From SZUA-217 sp964194555 (GTDB lineage: Bacteria > Actinomycetota > Acidimicrobiia > Spongiisociales > ZC4RG35), in contig CAXMMT010000094.1 of the NCBI GenBank assembly GCA_964194555.1, positions 1-64,000 on the forward strand: a DNA stretch of 64,000 bases, written 5' to 3'. A program made the translations under genes and the position numbers. The first letter of the stretch is position 1, and every line of letters begins with the position of its first letter. Shown one piece after another: positions 50,137 to 60,042 of the stretch. The notes beneath the pieces were generated by a model, which was given only the letters and a program-made list of their open reading frames with translations, did no database searches and had not been told where the DNA came from.

Positions 50137-53094
50137 ATGGACGCAACGGATACTCGAGTCGAGCCTGACAACTGGGACCAGGCCCTCCATGACGTGGACG
50201 GCCACCAGATCGTCGTGGCGGGGCCGGGTACGGGGAAGACCGAGTTCCTGGTCCGCCGGACGAAACATCTGGTGAGCCATGGTCACGCACGACGGGACGA
50301 GATCGTTGTGCTCTGCTTCTCCAGAAGGGCATCTGCAGACCTCAGAAGACGAATCGAATCAGCGCTCGGCGCAACCGGTGTGCCCATCGACACGACGACC
50401 TTTCACAGTCTCGCTCTCCGCCTTCTGGAGAGCGCATCCGAGGGTCAACGTCCCAAACCGCTCACCACCCCGGAACAGGTTGCTGTTGTCGCTTCAATCC
50501 TCCGGGAAGAGGACCAGGCGGATTGGCCGTATCTCTACCGGGGCATCCTCTCGACGTCGGCCTTCGCCGCCGAGGTCGCCGACTTCTTGATGCGATGCTC
50601 CGAGCGTCTTCTGACGCCCGCCGACCTCGCTGCTCGGTCCAAGGAGCGAGCCGACTGGCGTGGGCTGCCCGGTCTCTACCAGCGCTATCTGGCTCGATTG
50701 AATGAGACAGCCAGGACCGACTACGGGGTGCTGCTGGTGGCCGCGGTCAATCTGTTGAAGTCCGAATCCGGCCAAGCACTTGCCGGGCAATACCGATATG
50801 TGCTGGTAGACGAGTATCAGGACACCAGCCCTGTGCAAGCAGAAATCGCCGAACTCCTTGCCCGGTCACATGGAAACCTCACAGTGACCGGTGACCCCTA
50901 CCAGTCGATCTACTCCTTCCGGGGAGCCGAACTCCGCAATATCGCCGACTTCTCCTCGACCCACCCGGATTCGACGCGTTATGTCCTATCCCGGAGCTTT
51001 CGGGTGCCCGAGGCGATTCTCGAGTCGGCGTTGCGTGTTGTCTCGCCAGGTCACCTTCCAGGCGGTGTGGGGCCCGTTGATCCGGCGCCTCATGAGGGAC
51101 GGTCGGAGGCATTTATCTTCGACCAGGAGACGGCCGAAGCCGAGTGGATAGCCCGAGAGGTCGAGAACTCCATCAGAGTCGAGGGAATTCACCCCTCGTC
51201 GATCGCCGTCCTGACCAGATCGAAACGCGAGCTGGTCAGCGAATTGTCCCGGGCTCTTGGGCGAAGAGGGATCCCCCACGATCCGCCCGATAGCCGTCTG
51301 GTGGATCATCCAGCGGTTCGCCTGTTTCATGATCTGGTCACCGTGGCACTCACCGGTGGAAGCCTTCCCACGACGTCTGCGCTCCAGGCAGCGGACGCCG
51401 ACCGGGCAATGCGGCGTGTTCTCCTGGGACCGCTTCTCGGCCTCGGCCTCGGCCAGGAACGGGCGCTTCTGCGGGAGCGCCGTCGGACATGGGCTCCCTG
51501 GGCTCATGTCATTCGCCAGAAACTGAGCGACTGGCCGGGGCTCGCCGATCTCATCGAGAACGCCGATTGGGCTACTGCCGGCACCGCAGCCAACAGTTTC
51601 TGGCACGCCTGGACCACCCTGGAAGGCATTGCCGATCTCGTCGATGATGCAAGCCGACTCGAATGGCGTCGGGCCTGGGCCGCATTCGCTCAGGTCCTTT
51701 CGAGACAGGCCGACCGCGACCCGGATCTGAGCCTCGCCCGCTTCTTCGAGTTGACCGAGGAAGACGACTTCGAGGCGACTCCACTTCTCTCGCATAGGCT
51801 CGCCGAGGACCGGGTGACACTCACAACACTGCATCAGGCCAAAGGTCTCGAGTTCGATGTCGTCTTCATCGCCAATGCCGTGGAAGGTGTCTTTCCGGAC
51901 CTTCGACGGAGCCGAAGGATGCTCCGACCCGAGTTGCTCTCCCCCGAGCGAACGGTCGACCAGAACGCTCAGCACCTATTTCAGCTGCAGGAGGAAATGC
52001 GTCTCGCCTACACGGCGATGACCAGAGCGCGTCTCCGAGTGGTGTGGACCGCAACCGAAGCCGGCATCGACCAGGGAGAGCACCGACCGTCTCGGTTCCT
52101 GATCGCGGCATCAGGTGTGGGCGAACTCGCCCAGCTAGGCCCACCGAAAGAGGTGATCAGAGACCCGGTGACTCTCAGCGAAGCAGAAACGGCCCTTCGC
52201 AGGGACCTCCTGGACCCGACAGCGCCGCCGGTTCGTCGTCTCGCAGCCGCCGGAGTCCTCGCCCAATCCGATGCCAGAAGGTGGGACGCTTCCTCCTTCC
52301 CCGGCGTCCCGGTGGCGGGTCCCGATTCTCCCATTCTCGGAGACACGATCCACCTCTCCCCCAGCCAGGCCGACAGTTACCAACGATGCCCCCGCCAGTA
52401 TGCACTCGAACGCCGACTCCGGCTTGGCAGCGCCTCGTCTCCATATGCCCATTTCGGATCTCTCGTTCATGCAGCGCTCGAGAAGGTGGAAAGACCCATT
52501 ATCGGGACCGGGCTTCACCATGCCGCCATCGACCAGGCCATCGAGTGTCTCGAAGACGTCTGGGTAGACGCCAACTTCGGCACACCAGAGTTGAATCGGG
52601 CGTGGCTTCGAAAGGCGATAGATGCCGTAACCAAGTTATACGAAAATTGGCCTTCCAAGGATGGAGTCCCTATCGACCTCGAGTTGAAGGTCGAGGCTGT
52701 CATCGCGGGAGTGCGTTGGGTTGGCATCATCGACCGGATCGAATCCACTCAGGAGGGCCTGAGAATCATCGACTACAAGACGTCGACCACCGCGATGACC
52801 GTCGCAGAAGCAGCCGAGTCTCTTCAACTCGGCTTCTACAGCACCGCAGTTGATGCCGGCGATGACCATGTCGCGGAGGCCCAGCTCTGGTATCCGAGAA
52901 CCGGAACAAAGTCGGTCTCTACCCGCTCGCTCGACATGGAGAGCCTCGAAAAGGTGCAAGAGGAAATGGAACGGGTCACAACAGCCATTCGATCCGAGAA
53001 TTGGGCACCCGTTGTCGGATCACCCTGTGAGAGGTGCGCTTTTCGGATGTCATGTCCGGCCTGGCCTGAAGGTAGCGGAGCTTTTCTCCCATGA
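50137..53094 (+). CDS. adnA: AdnA-like helicase-nuclease (UvrD helicase + RecB nuclease)
   Basis: First subunit of a probable AdnAB machine, which resects double-strand breaks in actinobacteria in place of RecBCD. The 985 residues hold a UvrD-type motor with Walker A VAGPGTGKTEF (28-38), LVDEYQDTSPVQAEI at about 223, the GDPYQSIYSFRG motif and LTTLHQAKGLEFDVVF. At the C-terminus is a PD-(D/E)XK nuclease (RIIDYKTST at about 870) with cysteines in YQRCPRQYA and CERCAFRMSC, arranged for an Fe-S cluster. It overlaps the next gene by four bases. Assignment as AdnA rather than AdnB rests on order and the GPGTGKT loop. Confidence 0.88.
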   Translation: MDATDTRVEPDNWDQALHDVDGHQIVVAGPGTGKTEFLVRRTKHLVSHGHARRDEIVVLCFSRRASADLRRRIESALGATGVPIDTTTFHSLALRLLESASEGQRPKPLTTPEQVAVVASILREEDQADWPYLYRGILSTSAFAAEVADFLMRCSERLLTPADLAARSKERADWRGLPGLYQRYLARLNETARTDYGVLLVAAVNLLKSESGQALAGQYRYVLVDEYQDTSPVQAEIAELLARSHGNLTVTGDPYQSIYSFRGAELRNIADFSSTHPDSTRYVLSRSFRVPEAILESALRVVSPGHLPGGVGPVDPAPHEGRSEAFIFDQETAEAEWIAREVENSIRVEGIHPSSIAVLTRSKRELVSELSRALGRRGIPHDPPDSRLVDHPAVRLFHDLVTVALTGGSLPTTSALQAADADRAMRRVLLGPLLGLGLGQERALLRERRRTWAPWAHVIRQKLSDWPGLADLIENADWATAGTAANSFWHAWTTLEGIADLVDDASRLEWRRAWAAFAQVLSRQADRDPDLSLARFFELTEEDDFEATPLLSHRLAEDRVTLTTLHQAKGLEFDVVFIANAVEGVFPDLRRSRRMLRPELLSPERTVDQNAQHLFQLQEEMRLAYTAMTRARLRVVWTATEAGIDQGEHRPSRFLIAASGVGELAQLGPPKEVIRDPVTLSEAETALRRDLLDPTAPPVRRLAAAGVLAQSDARRWDASSFPGVPVAGPDSPILGDTIHLSPSQADSYQRCPRQYALERRLRLGSASSPYAHFGSLVHAALEKVERPIIGTGLHHAAIDQAIECLEDVWVDANFGTPELNRAWLRKAIDAVTKLYENWPSKDGVPIDLELKVEAVIAGVRWVGIIDRIESTQEGLRIIDYKTSTTAMTVAEAAESLQLGFYSTAVDAGDDHVAEAQLWYPRTGTKSVSTRSLDMESLEKVQEEMERVTTAIRSENWAPVVGSPCERCAFRMSCPAWPEGSGAFLP

Positions 53095-56000
53095 GCCGAA
53101 TGACGCCCTCCCTCGAACAGCAAGAGATTCTCGACCTGGGCCTCACCACCATCCGGGCCAGGGCCGGGGCGGGAACCGGCAAGACCACAACCGTGGCAAT
53201 GGTGATAGCCAACCTGATTGACAACCATGACATCGCTCCGGAGCAGATTCTCGGAATCACTTTCACCAACAAGGCCGCAGCCGAACTGGCAGATCGCGTC
53301 CGTCAGACTCTTTCCGATGACCTCGACCCGGGTCGTCAGATAGAGGTTCATACCTATCACGGGTTTGCCGCGAAGATTCTGTCAGAGTTTGGTGCACTCG
53401 CCGGCGTCGACAACCGGGCCAAGATCATTACTCCCACGTTTGGCCGACAACTGATGAGCGAGACCTTCCATCACCGGTCCTACGAAAGCCTCGACATCAC
53501 CCAACCCCGAACACTCGACAAAATCCGCCGTTTCGGCGACCGACTCGGTGACCACCTACTCGAGGCCAGTGATGTTCTGGAAACCGCCGCAGACCACGAG
53601 GACGAGATTTGGGACTCACGCCGGGAAATGGCCGAAACCCTCGTCCAGTTCGCAGCCGACAAGAGGCGTCTACGAGTCGTGGATTACTCAGATCTGGTGA
53701 CACTCTCCACCCGGGTCGTCCAGAACCATCCCGAGTTGGCCGCTACCATCAAGGAGAGATATCGAGCCGTCATTCTCGACGAGTACCAGGACACCAACCC
53801 GGCCCAAAGAGTTCTCTTGAGGACCATCTTCGACTCCGGTTTCCCGGTGATCGCCGTGGGCGACGAGGATCAGACGATTTACGAGTGGCGAGGGGCCTCC
53901 GCCCAGAACTTCGAGCTCTTCCCGGAGCATTTCACCAAGGGGAGTGGCGAGGCGGCAAGCCGTAAGGGACTCACTCTCAACAGACGCTCCACCCAGGCGA
54001 TCCTCGACGTGGCCAACGAGATCAGGCTCGAAGCGAATGCCGGGGCGGACGCACTTCAAGCGGTCGACCCTGACGCCAAGGGCGATGTGGTCACCTATTG
54101 GGCAAACGACGCCCTCGAGGAGGCGGAGTGGATTGCCCGTACCTTTGAACAACTCCATCAAAGCGGCAGTCGCTGGTCTGAAATGGCCGTTCTCTTCAGA
54201 AAGAACAAGAACTTCTCTGTCGTGGTCGACGCGATGAGCCGTCACGACATACCGATCGAAGTGGCAAACATCGGTGGGCTCTTCTCCGTCGCCGAAGTCT
54301 CCGACCTCAGAGCCTGGCTGACCGCCCTTGAAGATCCCGAGGACTCCCCTGGCATCATCCAGATCCTCTTCGGCAGCCGGTATCGGCTGGGCATGGCCGA
54401 TCTTGCACCGTTGACCCGCTGGGTCGCGGGAGCCGAGAACCATGACGACGCCGAAGAGGCCGCTCCCATCACCCTGATGGAGGCCATCGAGCACTATGGG
54501 GAGATTCCTGGTTTGCGGGACGAGGCCCGCTACGCCCTGGAGCGTTTTCTGGGTGTCTATAGGGACGTGCTCATCGAAAGCCAGGGGCTGACGCTCGTTG
54601 AAACCTGTCGAACGATTCTCGACCGAACTCGGGCATGGCAAGACATCGAGGCCTTGCCCCCAAACGCACGTCTCACCGCCCGCCTCAACATCTATCGTCT
54701 TCTCGACCTGGCCGAGGATTGGAGCCCACTTCGGGGAAGACCTTCGGTCGGAGCCTTTCTCGACTATCTGAAGGCGATGGAATCCGAACCCGCCGAGGAA
54801 CTCGACGCTGCCCATCTCTCGGGCGAAGAGGCGGTGACTCTTGTCACCGTCCATCGTGCCAAAGGACTCGAGTGGGAGAGTGTCGCCATCCCCGCAGTCA
54901 CCAAAGGCAACTTCCCCAGCCGCTCCCAGCAGTATTCTGACCCAATCCGGTTCGCAGAGCATGTCCCGGTCTCCATGCGGATCGACACCATCATGGATGA
55001 CATGCCAGACGAGGAAGACGGGCGTGCGGACTACCTTCGTGCCCAACACCGGAGCCAGGAGTGGAGGGTCGCCTACGTCGCCGTCACCAGGGCCAAGAAG
55101 CGTCTTTTTCTCTCGGGAGCACACTGGTACGGACTGCCGGAGCCGTCCAAGCAATCCAAAGATCCGTCGGAGTTGTTCGCGATCGTCGAGAACCATGACG
55201 TGAGCCGAAGCGCCGGCCACGCCGAACTTGGCGAGCGACCTGGCATTCTCAGATCCCCCCATCGAGAAACCAGCCCGGATCCCCTATTCCGGGACGGATG
55301 GGAGGCGGGGCTTCGGGCCGCGATCGAGAACCCCGCCGCAATGGAGGAAATCGCAGCAGCGAGCGGTGTCGGAGACGAGTATGAGCGATTCGTGGCCGAC
55401 ATCAACCAGCGACTCTTCAAACTCGCAGCGCCCGCATCAGACGAGACCGTCGACGATCACGACACCGTCTCCGTCACCGGTCTGGTGACATACGCACAGT
55501 GTCCGAAGAGGTTCTTCTGGACCAATGTCGATCCTCTGCCCCGACGACCCAACCCGGCCGCTAATCGGGGAACAGAGGTTCACCGTCGCATCGAACTCCA
55601 CCAGAAGGGCCAGGTTCCGTTTGAAGAAATGACTGACGATCTCTATGACGTCGTCCAAGGAGACGCCTCGTCCGGGCCTGGCGCGTTCGAAACCTACTTG
55701 AGCTCCAGATTTGCCGACAAGACGGCCACGATGATCGAGGTTCCGTTCTCGCTGGAACTCGACACCGGGTACCTCCTCCGGGGAAGAATCGATGCCGTCT
55801 ACTGCGACAACGGCAGATGGGAGGTGGTCGACTTCAAGAGCGGCCGCCCGCGCGCCGACCCTGCACTTGACGTCCAATTGCAGGCATACGCGGTAGCTGC
55901 AACCGAAGTCGACTTTGGCATCACCAAACCCGAGACCCTCGATGTCACTTTCGCCTACCTGGGTGGGGGTCTCACCGAGGTCACCCACTCGGCCAATGAC

Positions 56001-56147
56001 CGCTGGGTATCGAATGCGCGAGAATCACTCAATACCCTCACCGGTCGAATCTCCGCTTCGGAGTTTGAGGAGAGCCCGGGGTCGTGGTGCGCCTCGTGCG
56101 ACTTCTTGCAATTCTGTGGTCCTGGGCAGAAAGAAGTCGAAAGATGA
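53091..56147 (+). CDS. adnB: AdnB-like helicase-nuclease (UvrD helicase + RecB nuclease)
   Basis: Second subunit of the probable AdnAB complex, 1018 residues. Walker A is ARAGAGTGKTTT (23-34), then GITFTNKAAAELADRV, ILDEYQDTNPAQRVLL at about 228, VGDEDQTIYEWRGAS and VTVHRAKGLEWESV. The C-terminal nuclease has LLRGRIDAVYCDNGRWEVVD followed by FKSGR, with cysteines in YAQCPKRFFW and CASCDFLQFC for an Fe-S cluster. Both motors keep their ATPase residues, so both may be active. It overlaps plsY by four bases, an unexpected partner. Confidence 0.9.
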   Translation: MSRMTPSLEQQEILDLGLTTIRARAGAGTGKTTTVAMVIANLIDNHDIAPEQILGITFTNKAAAELADRVRQTLSDDLDPGRQIEVHTYHGFAAKILSEFGALAGVDNRAKIITPTFGRQLMSETFHHRSYESLDITQPRTLDKIRRFGDRLGDHLLEASDVLETAADHEDEIWDSRREMAETLVQFAADKRRLRVVDYSDLVTLSTRVVQNHPELAATIKERYRAVILDEYQDTNPAQRVLLRTIFDSGFPVIAVGDEDQTIYEWRGASAQNFELFPEHFTKGSGEAASRKGLTLNRRSTQAILDVANEIRLEANAGADALQAVDPDAKGDVVTYWANDALEEAEWIARTFEQLHQSGSRWSEMAVLFRKNKNFSVVVDAMSRHDIPIEVANIGGLFSVAEVSDLRAWLTALEDPEDSPGIIQILFGSRYRLGMADLAPLTRWVAGAENHDDAEEAAPITLMEAIEHYGEIPGLRDEARYALERFLGVYRDVLIESQGLTLVETCRTILDRTRAWQDIEALPPNARLTARLNIYRLLDLAEDWSPLRGRPSVGAFLDYLKAMESEPAEELDAAHLSGEEAVTLVTVHRAKGLEWESVAIPAVTKGNFPSRSQQYSDPIRFAEHVPVSMRIDTIMDDMPDEEDGRADYLRAQHRSQEWRVAYVAVTRAKKRLFLSGAHWYGLPEPSKQSKDPSELFAIVENHDVSRSAGHAELGERPGILRSPHRETSPDPLFRDGWEAGLRAAIENPAAMEEIAAASGVGDEYERFVADINQRLFKLAAPASDETVDDHDTVSVTGLVTYAQCPKRFFWTNVDPLPRRPNPAANRGTEVHRRIELHQKGQVPFEEMTDDLYDVVQGDASSGPGAFETYLSSRFADKTATMIEVPFSLELDTGYLLRGRIDAVYCDNGRWEVVDFKSGRPRADPALDVQLQAYAVAATEVDFGITKPETLDVTFAYLGGGLTEVTHSANDRWVSNARESLNTLTGRISASEFEESPGSWCASCDFLQFCGPGQKEVER

Positions 56148-56767
56148 GTGTGGCGGCCGCCATCGGGGCAGGCATAGTCGGCTACCTGATCGGTTCGTTA
56201 CCCACGGCCGAGTGGCTGGGGAAACGGGCAGCGGTCGATCTTCGTCGGGAGGGCTCGACGAACCCGGGAGCCAACAACGCTCTGCGACTCGTCGGACCAC
56301 GCCTGGCCGCCGCCGTCCTGGCCACCGAGATGGCCAAAGGTGTTATCGCCGTTGTCGCCGGCGCCGCCCTGGCCGGTGACATCGGCGCGGTGTTGGCCGG
56401 GGTCTGTGCAGTCACCGGAAACGTCTTCAACAGCTACTACGGATTCCGGGGAGGCAAGGGTCTCGGGATCAGTGCCGGGGTCCTCACCGCTATTTGGCCC
56501 ACTGTGCTTGTGCCGGTGCTGGCCGTGCTGGTCATCACGGTTCTCATCACCCGATCATCCGGTGCAGCGACGATCGTCACCATTGTCGCCTTCAACATCA
56601 TGGCCATACTCTGGGCCTCCCTCCTATGGCCGATGGCCTGGGGAATAGCCGCCACCGCACAGCTTCTCCTGCTGTCACTGGGAATAGGTCTCATTCTGTG
56701 GAACAGACATTGGACCGACTCACCCTTCAGCCGACAACACCGTCATTCACTTCGAGAACCAGCGTGA
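56144..56767 (+). CDS. plsY: Glycerol-3-phosphate acyltransferase PlsY
   Basis: Integral-membrane enzyme that transfers the acyl group from acyl phosphate (made by PlsX) to glycerol-3-phosphate, giving lysophosphatidate. The 207-residue protein has several transmembrane helices and the family motifs GSTNPGANNALRLVG (motif 1) and GNVFNSYYGFRGGKGLG (motif 2). In motif 2 the usual Gly-His is Gly-Asn and the usual Pro is missing, so activity may differ. ATG 56144 overlaps the adnB stop by four bases. The 3' end overlaps the convergent dtd by 41 bases. Confidence 0.85.
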   Translation: MSVAAAIGAGIVGYLIGSLPTAEWLGKRAAVDLRREGSTNPGANNALRLVGPRLAAAVLATEMAKGVIAVVAGAALAGDIGAVLAGVCAVTGNVFNSYYGFRGGKGLGISAGVLTAIWPTVLVPVLAVLVITVLITRSSGAATIVTIVAFNIMAILWASLLWPMAWGIAATAQLLLLSLGIGLILWNRHWTDSPFSRQHRHSLREPA

Positions 56768-57182
56768 CAGGGCCGTCGTTCGTCAGTTCAACATCCATCA
56801 TCGCCCCGAAGACGCCATGGGCTGTGACGATGCCGCGCTCCCGAAACGAGTGGATCATCCGATCGATCAGCGGACCGGCATGTCCAGGCCGGGCAGCATC
56901 GGTGAATGACGGACGGCGACCTCGCTTCATATCTCCTGCCAGGGTGAACTGACTCACGACCAGCACCTGACCGTCGACATCCACCAGCGGGAGATTCATC
57001 TTCTCTGCGTCATCGTTGAACACTCTCAGCCCGGCAATCTTGTCCACCGCTGTATCAACGTCCCCGTAGCCGTCGCCATGCTCCACACCGACAAAGAGAC
57101 ACAATCCTCTCCCGATGCTCCCCACGACGCGGTCGTCGACACGCACCAGAGCTGAAGAAACTCGTTGCAGGACTATGCGCAC
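56727..57182 (-). CDS. dtd: D-aminoacyl-tRNA deacylase
   Basis: Proofreading enzyme that hydrolyses D-aminoacyl-tRNAs. A GTG start gives 151 residues beginning RIVLQRVSSALVRVDDRVVG. The conserved catalytic motifs are VSQFTLAGDMKRGRRPSFTD and, at the C-terminus, VELTNDGPVTLVLEV (the family's cross-subunit N-x-G-P region is NDGP here, close but not identical). It is divergent from plsB and overlaps plsY at the 3' end. Confidence 0.92.
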   Translation of the reverse strand: MRIVLQRVSSALVRVDDRVVGSIGRGLCLFVGVEHGDGYGDVDTAVDKIAGLRVFNDDAEKMNLPLVDVDGQVLVVSQFTLAGDMKRGRRPSFTDAARPGHAGPLIDRMIHSFRERGIVTAHGVFGAMMDVELTNDGPVTLVLEVNDGVVG

Positions 57183-57238
57183 CGGTGTGATTCTGGCAGC
57201 ACCCCCAGGAAACACCGGAAGGTAAATAGAGTGTCGCG

Positions 57239-59512
57239 GTGCCCAAACGAAAGTCACCGAATCCCTACCTCCTCGGCGGCCCCGACGGGGGTGCGGTGGT
57301 CTATCTGCTCGATGTGGCAACCGAACTCGAGGTAGGTCTACTCGAGAAATGGATTCGAACCCAGATAGGGCACCAAATAGAGACGATGCGGGTCAGCTCC
57401 TCCCGACGCGGTCGTGGGGGCGATCCAATCCAGTTGTCAGAGCGGATAGCGGCAGCCGACGACGCGTTTCTCATACCCGTCAGGGTCGTCTGGATGGCAC
57501 CCAAGAAGAAGGGACGCAGATCAGTCACATGGTCGGATGCCCTCAGGCCGGGCGACCCGAGAGACCCGAGAGGGTTGCGAGCCCACTGGATTCGTACCTT
57601 CCGACCCAGTCGACTCAAGCTGATTACAGCGCAGGGGGCCCTCTCGTCAGATCTGTTATCCGACTATCAGTCTTCAGGAGAGATCGATGGCATCGCGGCA
57701 TTCGCGACGCGGCGCGTCTGGAGAGTCCTCGACCAGGCTGAGCGCAAGCTCCGGGGAAACCGGTACAAGATCCCCCGATTCGTGCCGGAAGCCATTCTGT
57801 CGCGGCGAGACTTCGTCACCCAGGTCGACGCGTACGCCCGCGAAGCGGAAGTCGACCCGGATCTGGCGCTCACCGACGCCGAACGGTACCTGCGGGAGAT
57901 GGCGGCGACTCACAGCCCCTACGTCATCGATCTGATCGCCAACGCTATCCATGCTCTTTACCGACAGGGATACGGGGAGATCAAGTATGACGCGAATCAG
58001 GTGGCAAGAGTGGCCGAGTTGGGTCGTTCCAATCCGGTGATCTTTCTTCCCTCGCATCGGTCCAATCTGGATCGCCTCAGCTTCCAGTTCATGCTCTGGG
58101 AGAACGATTTACCACCAAATCACACGGCCGGAGGCATCAACCTCAACTTCTTCCCTGTCGGCCCGCTCATGCGCAGGACGGGTGTGTTCTTCATCCGGCG
58201 ATCGTTCCGCGACAACCTCCTCTACAAGATCGTCCTCAAGGCCTATATCAATTTTCTGATCGAGAAACGCTTCCCGATGGAGTGGTACATGGAAGGCGGG
58301 AGATCCCGATCCGGAAAGCTGGGACCACCCCGGTACGGCCTCCTTCATTACATCGTCGACTCGCTGCGCAGCGGCAAGGCCGAAGACGTGCAGTTGATCC
58401 CGGTCTCGATTGCCTACGACCAGATACAGGACGTGCCCGACTTCACCCGCGAGGCCCAGGGTCGCACCAAGGAGAAGGAATCCATTGGATGGCTCTTCAG
58501 GGCCGTCCGCTCACTACGTCGACGCCACGGCGACATCCACATCCGATTGGGCGACCCCATATCGGTGGCGTCGGTGATGGGTTCGATCGACGAGGGGGAA
58601 GAGGTAACGATCGGGCTCCAGAAACTCGCATTCGAGGTCATGTATCGAATTGGGACCGTGACACCGATTACGCCAACTGCCATAGTCAGTATCGTCCTTC
58701 TGGCCGAAAGAGGATCGGCCCGAACCGCCGATGATCTTGCCGGCACAAGCACCCGTCTCATGGATTTCATAACGGCGCGCGATCTTCCCCTGACAGCAAA
58801 GTCCGATCTCTCCGACCCGGAGGTCGTCACCGTGATCCTCGACTCGCTCTCTGAACACGGAAACGTGTCCAGCCATGAAGCACTGGGGAGAGTCGTCTAC
58901 TGGCTGGACGACGAGCAGATGATCAGACTCTCCTACTACCGCAACGTCATAGTTCACTTCTTCCTGAACAGGGCGATCGCCGAGATGGCCCTCACCTCTC
59001 TCATCGACGAAGGAGTGCGTGATGCCGAAGTCGCCGAGAATCGGATGCTGTCCCTGAGAGACCTTTTCAAGTATGAGTTCTTCTTCCCCGAAAAAGAGCA
59101 GTTTCTCGGAGACCTATCTGATGATATTGCACATGACGTCCCGGATTGGCGTTCCGTTCTGAGAGCAACGGGCGCCCTCGGAGTCATCACCAAGATGGGA
59201 GACCCGGTCGCATACTGGGCCGTTCTCCCCTTTCTCGATGCCTATCAGATCGTTGGAGACGAACTCGAAGGACTGACGGGATCGTTCGACGAGAAGAAGT
59301 TTCTCAAGGCATGTCTGGCAAGGGCTCGGATGTATCGCATCGAGGAGAGACTCTTCTCCGGGGAAAGCGCCAGCCAGGTTCTCTTCAAATCGGCCCTGGC
59401 ACTCGCGAGAAACCGGGGCCTGCTGGACGACGACCCAGAAGTTGGCGAACGGCGGTCGAGGTTCGCCGCCGAAGTGAGAGAAGCGAGGTCGCTGGCGGCT
59501 TCGGGTCTGTAG
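57239..59512 (+). CDS. plsB: Glycerol-3-phosphate 1-O-acyltransferase (PlsB-like)
   Basis: Membrane-associated acyltransferase using acyl-CoA or acyl-ACP to acylate glycerol-3-phosphate. The 757 residues contain the acyltransferase motifs in order: FLPSHRSNLDRLSFQ (HX4D, block I, about residue 278), RRTGVFFIRR (block II), EWYMEGGRSRSGKLGPPRYG (block III) and VQLIPVSIAYDQI (block IV). The start is GTG 57239. PlsX and PlsY, also in this window, provide a second route to the same product. Confidence 0.93.
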   Translation: MPKRKSPNPYLLGGPDGGAVVYLLDVATELEVGLLEKWIRTQIGHQIETMRVSSSRRGRGGDPIQLSERIAAADDAFLIPVRVVWMAPKKKGRRSVTWSDALRPGDPRDPRGLRAHWIRTFRPSRLKLITAQGALSSDLLSDYQSSGEIDGIAAFATRRVWRVLDQAERKLRGNRYKIPRFVPEAILSRRDFVTQVDAYAREAEVDPDLALTDAERYLREMAATHSPYVIDLIANAIHALYRQGYGEIKYDANQVARVAELGRSNPVIFLPSHRSNLDRLSFQFMLWENDLPPNHTAGGINLNFFPVGPLMRRTGVFFIRRSFRDNLLYKIVLKAYINFLIEKRFPMEWYMEGGRSRSGKLGPPRYGLLHYIVDSLRSGKAEDVQLIPVSIAYDQIQDVPDFTREAQGRTKEKESIGWLFRAVRSLRRRHGDIHIRLGDPISVASVMGSIDEGEEVTIGLQKLAFEVMYRIGTVTPITPTAIVSIVLLAERGSARTADDLAGTSTRLMDFITARDLPLTAKSDLSDPEVVTVILDSLSEHGNVSSHEALGRVVYWLDDEQMIRLSYYRNVIVHFFLNRAIAEMALTSLIDEGVRDAEVAENRMLSLRDLFKYEFFFPEKEQFLGDLSDDIAHDVPDWRSVLRATGALGVITKMGDPVAYWAVLPFLDAYQIVGDELEGLTGSFDEKKFLKACLARARMYRIEERLFSGESASQVLFKSALALARNRGLLDDDPEVGERRSRFAAEVREARSLAASGL

Positions 59513-59532
59513 TTGTGTTTCGAAGCCTGGGG

Positions 59533-60027
59533 TCAGTCGCTCTTGTTGAACTTTCGATGGGCCTCGGCGATCATCTCAGCTGAGGTCTTTGGCCCAACAT
59601 CTTCGACTTCGATGTCCGGCGAACTCACTGACTCCTCAGAGGGCTCAAATCCGATCGCCTCCGCCAGTTCGTCCTCGTCGACCGGTGCGGGCTCGACCGG
59701 AGGAGGGGGGGCGGGTCTACGTTGGACGGGACGTGGCGCCGGAGGAGGCGTCGGGGGAGGTGACGGCTGGTCTTGCTGCTCGGACGGGTCATTCGGAGAC
59801 CCGAGGGCGTCTTCGACACTTACGCGACGGCTGCGTCTCCGAATGGCGCGTCCGGAAAACACCAGGATGAGCGGTATGAAAAAGCTCGACCCGAAGAAGG
59901 CCAGGATGTCACCTAGTGGGGTGCCCCCGACATTGATGAAACGCGACATGAAGTAGAGAACAAACCAGACCGAGCCGATGCCGGAGAGAATTCTCCCGAG
60001 ACGAGCGCGTCCGTCACTATCTGCCAT
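59533..60027 (-). CDS. Membrane protein with proline-rich cytoplasmic tail
   Basis: A roughly 164-residue protein of unknown function: two transmembrane helices (GSVWFVLYFMSRFINVGGTP region and ILAFFGSSFFIPLILVF), a basic stop-transfer sequence RAIRRRSRR, then a proline-rich stretch (about residues 85-115) and an acidic C-terminus. The start is uncertain: ATG 60027 or TTG 60039. It lies next to the ABC-transporter remnant, with 15 bases between. Confidence 0.7.
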   Translation of the reverse strand: MADSDGRARLGRILSGIGSVWFVLYFMSRFINVGGTPLGDILAFFGSSFFIPLILVFSGRAIRRRSRRVSVEDALGSPNDPSEQQDQPSPPPTPPPAPRPVQRRPAPPPPVEPAPVDEDELAEAIGFEPSEESVSSPDIEVEDVGPKTSAEMIAEAHRKFNKSD

Positions 60028-60042
60028 GACCTCATTCAACCA

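Noticed and set aside
53688..55262. Long open frame of 524 codons on the minus strand inside adnB
   Set aside because: Antisense shadow of a gene with clear helicase and nuclease motifs.
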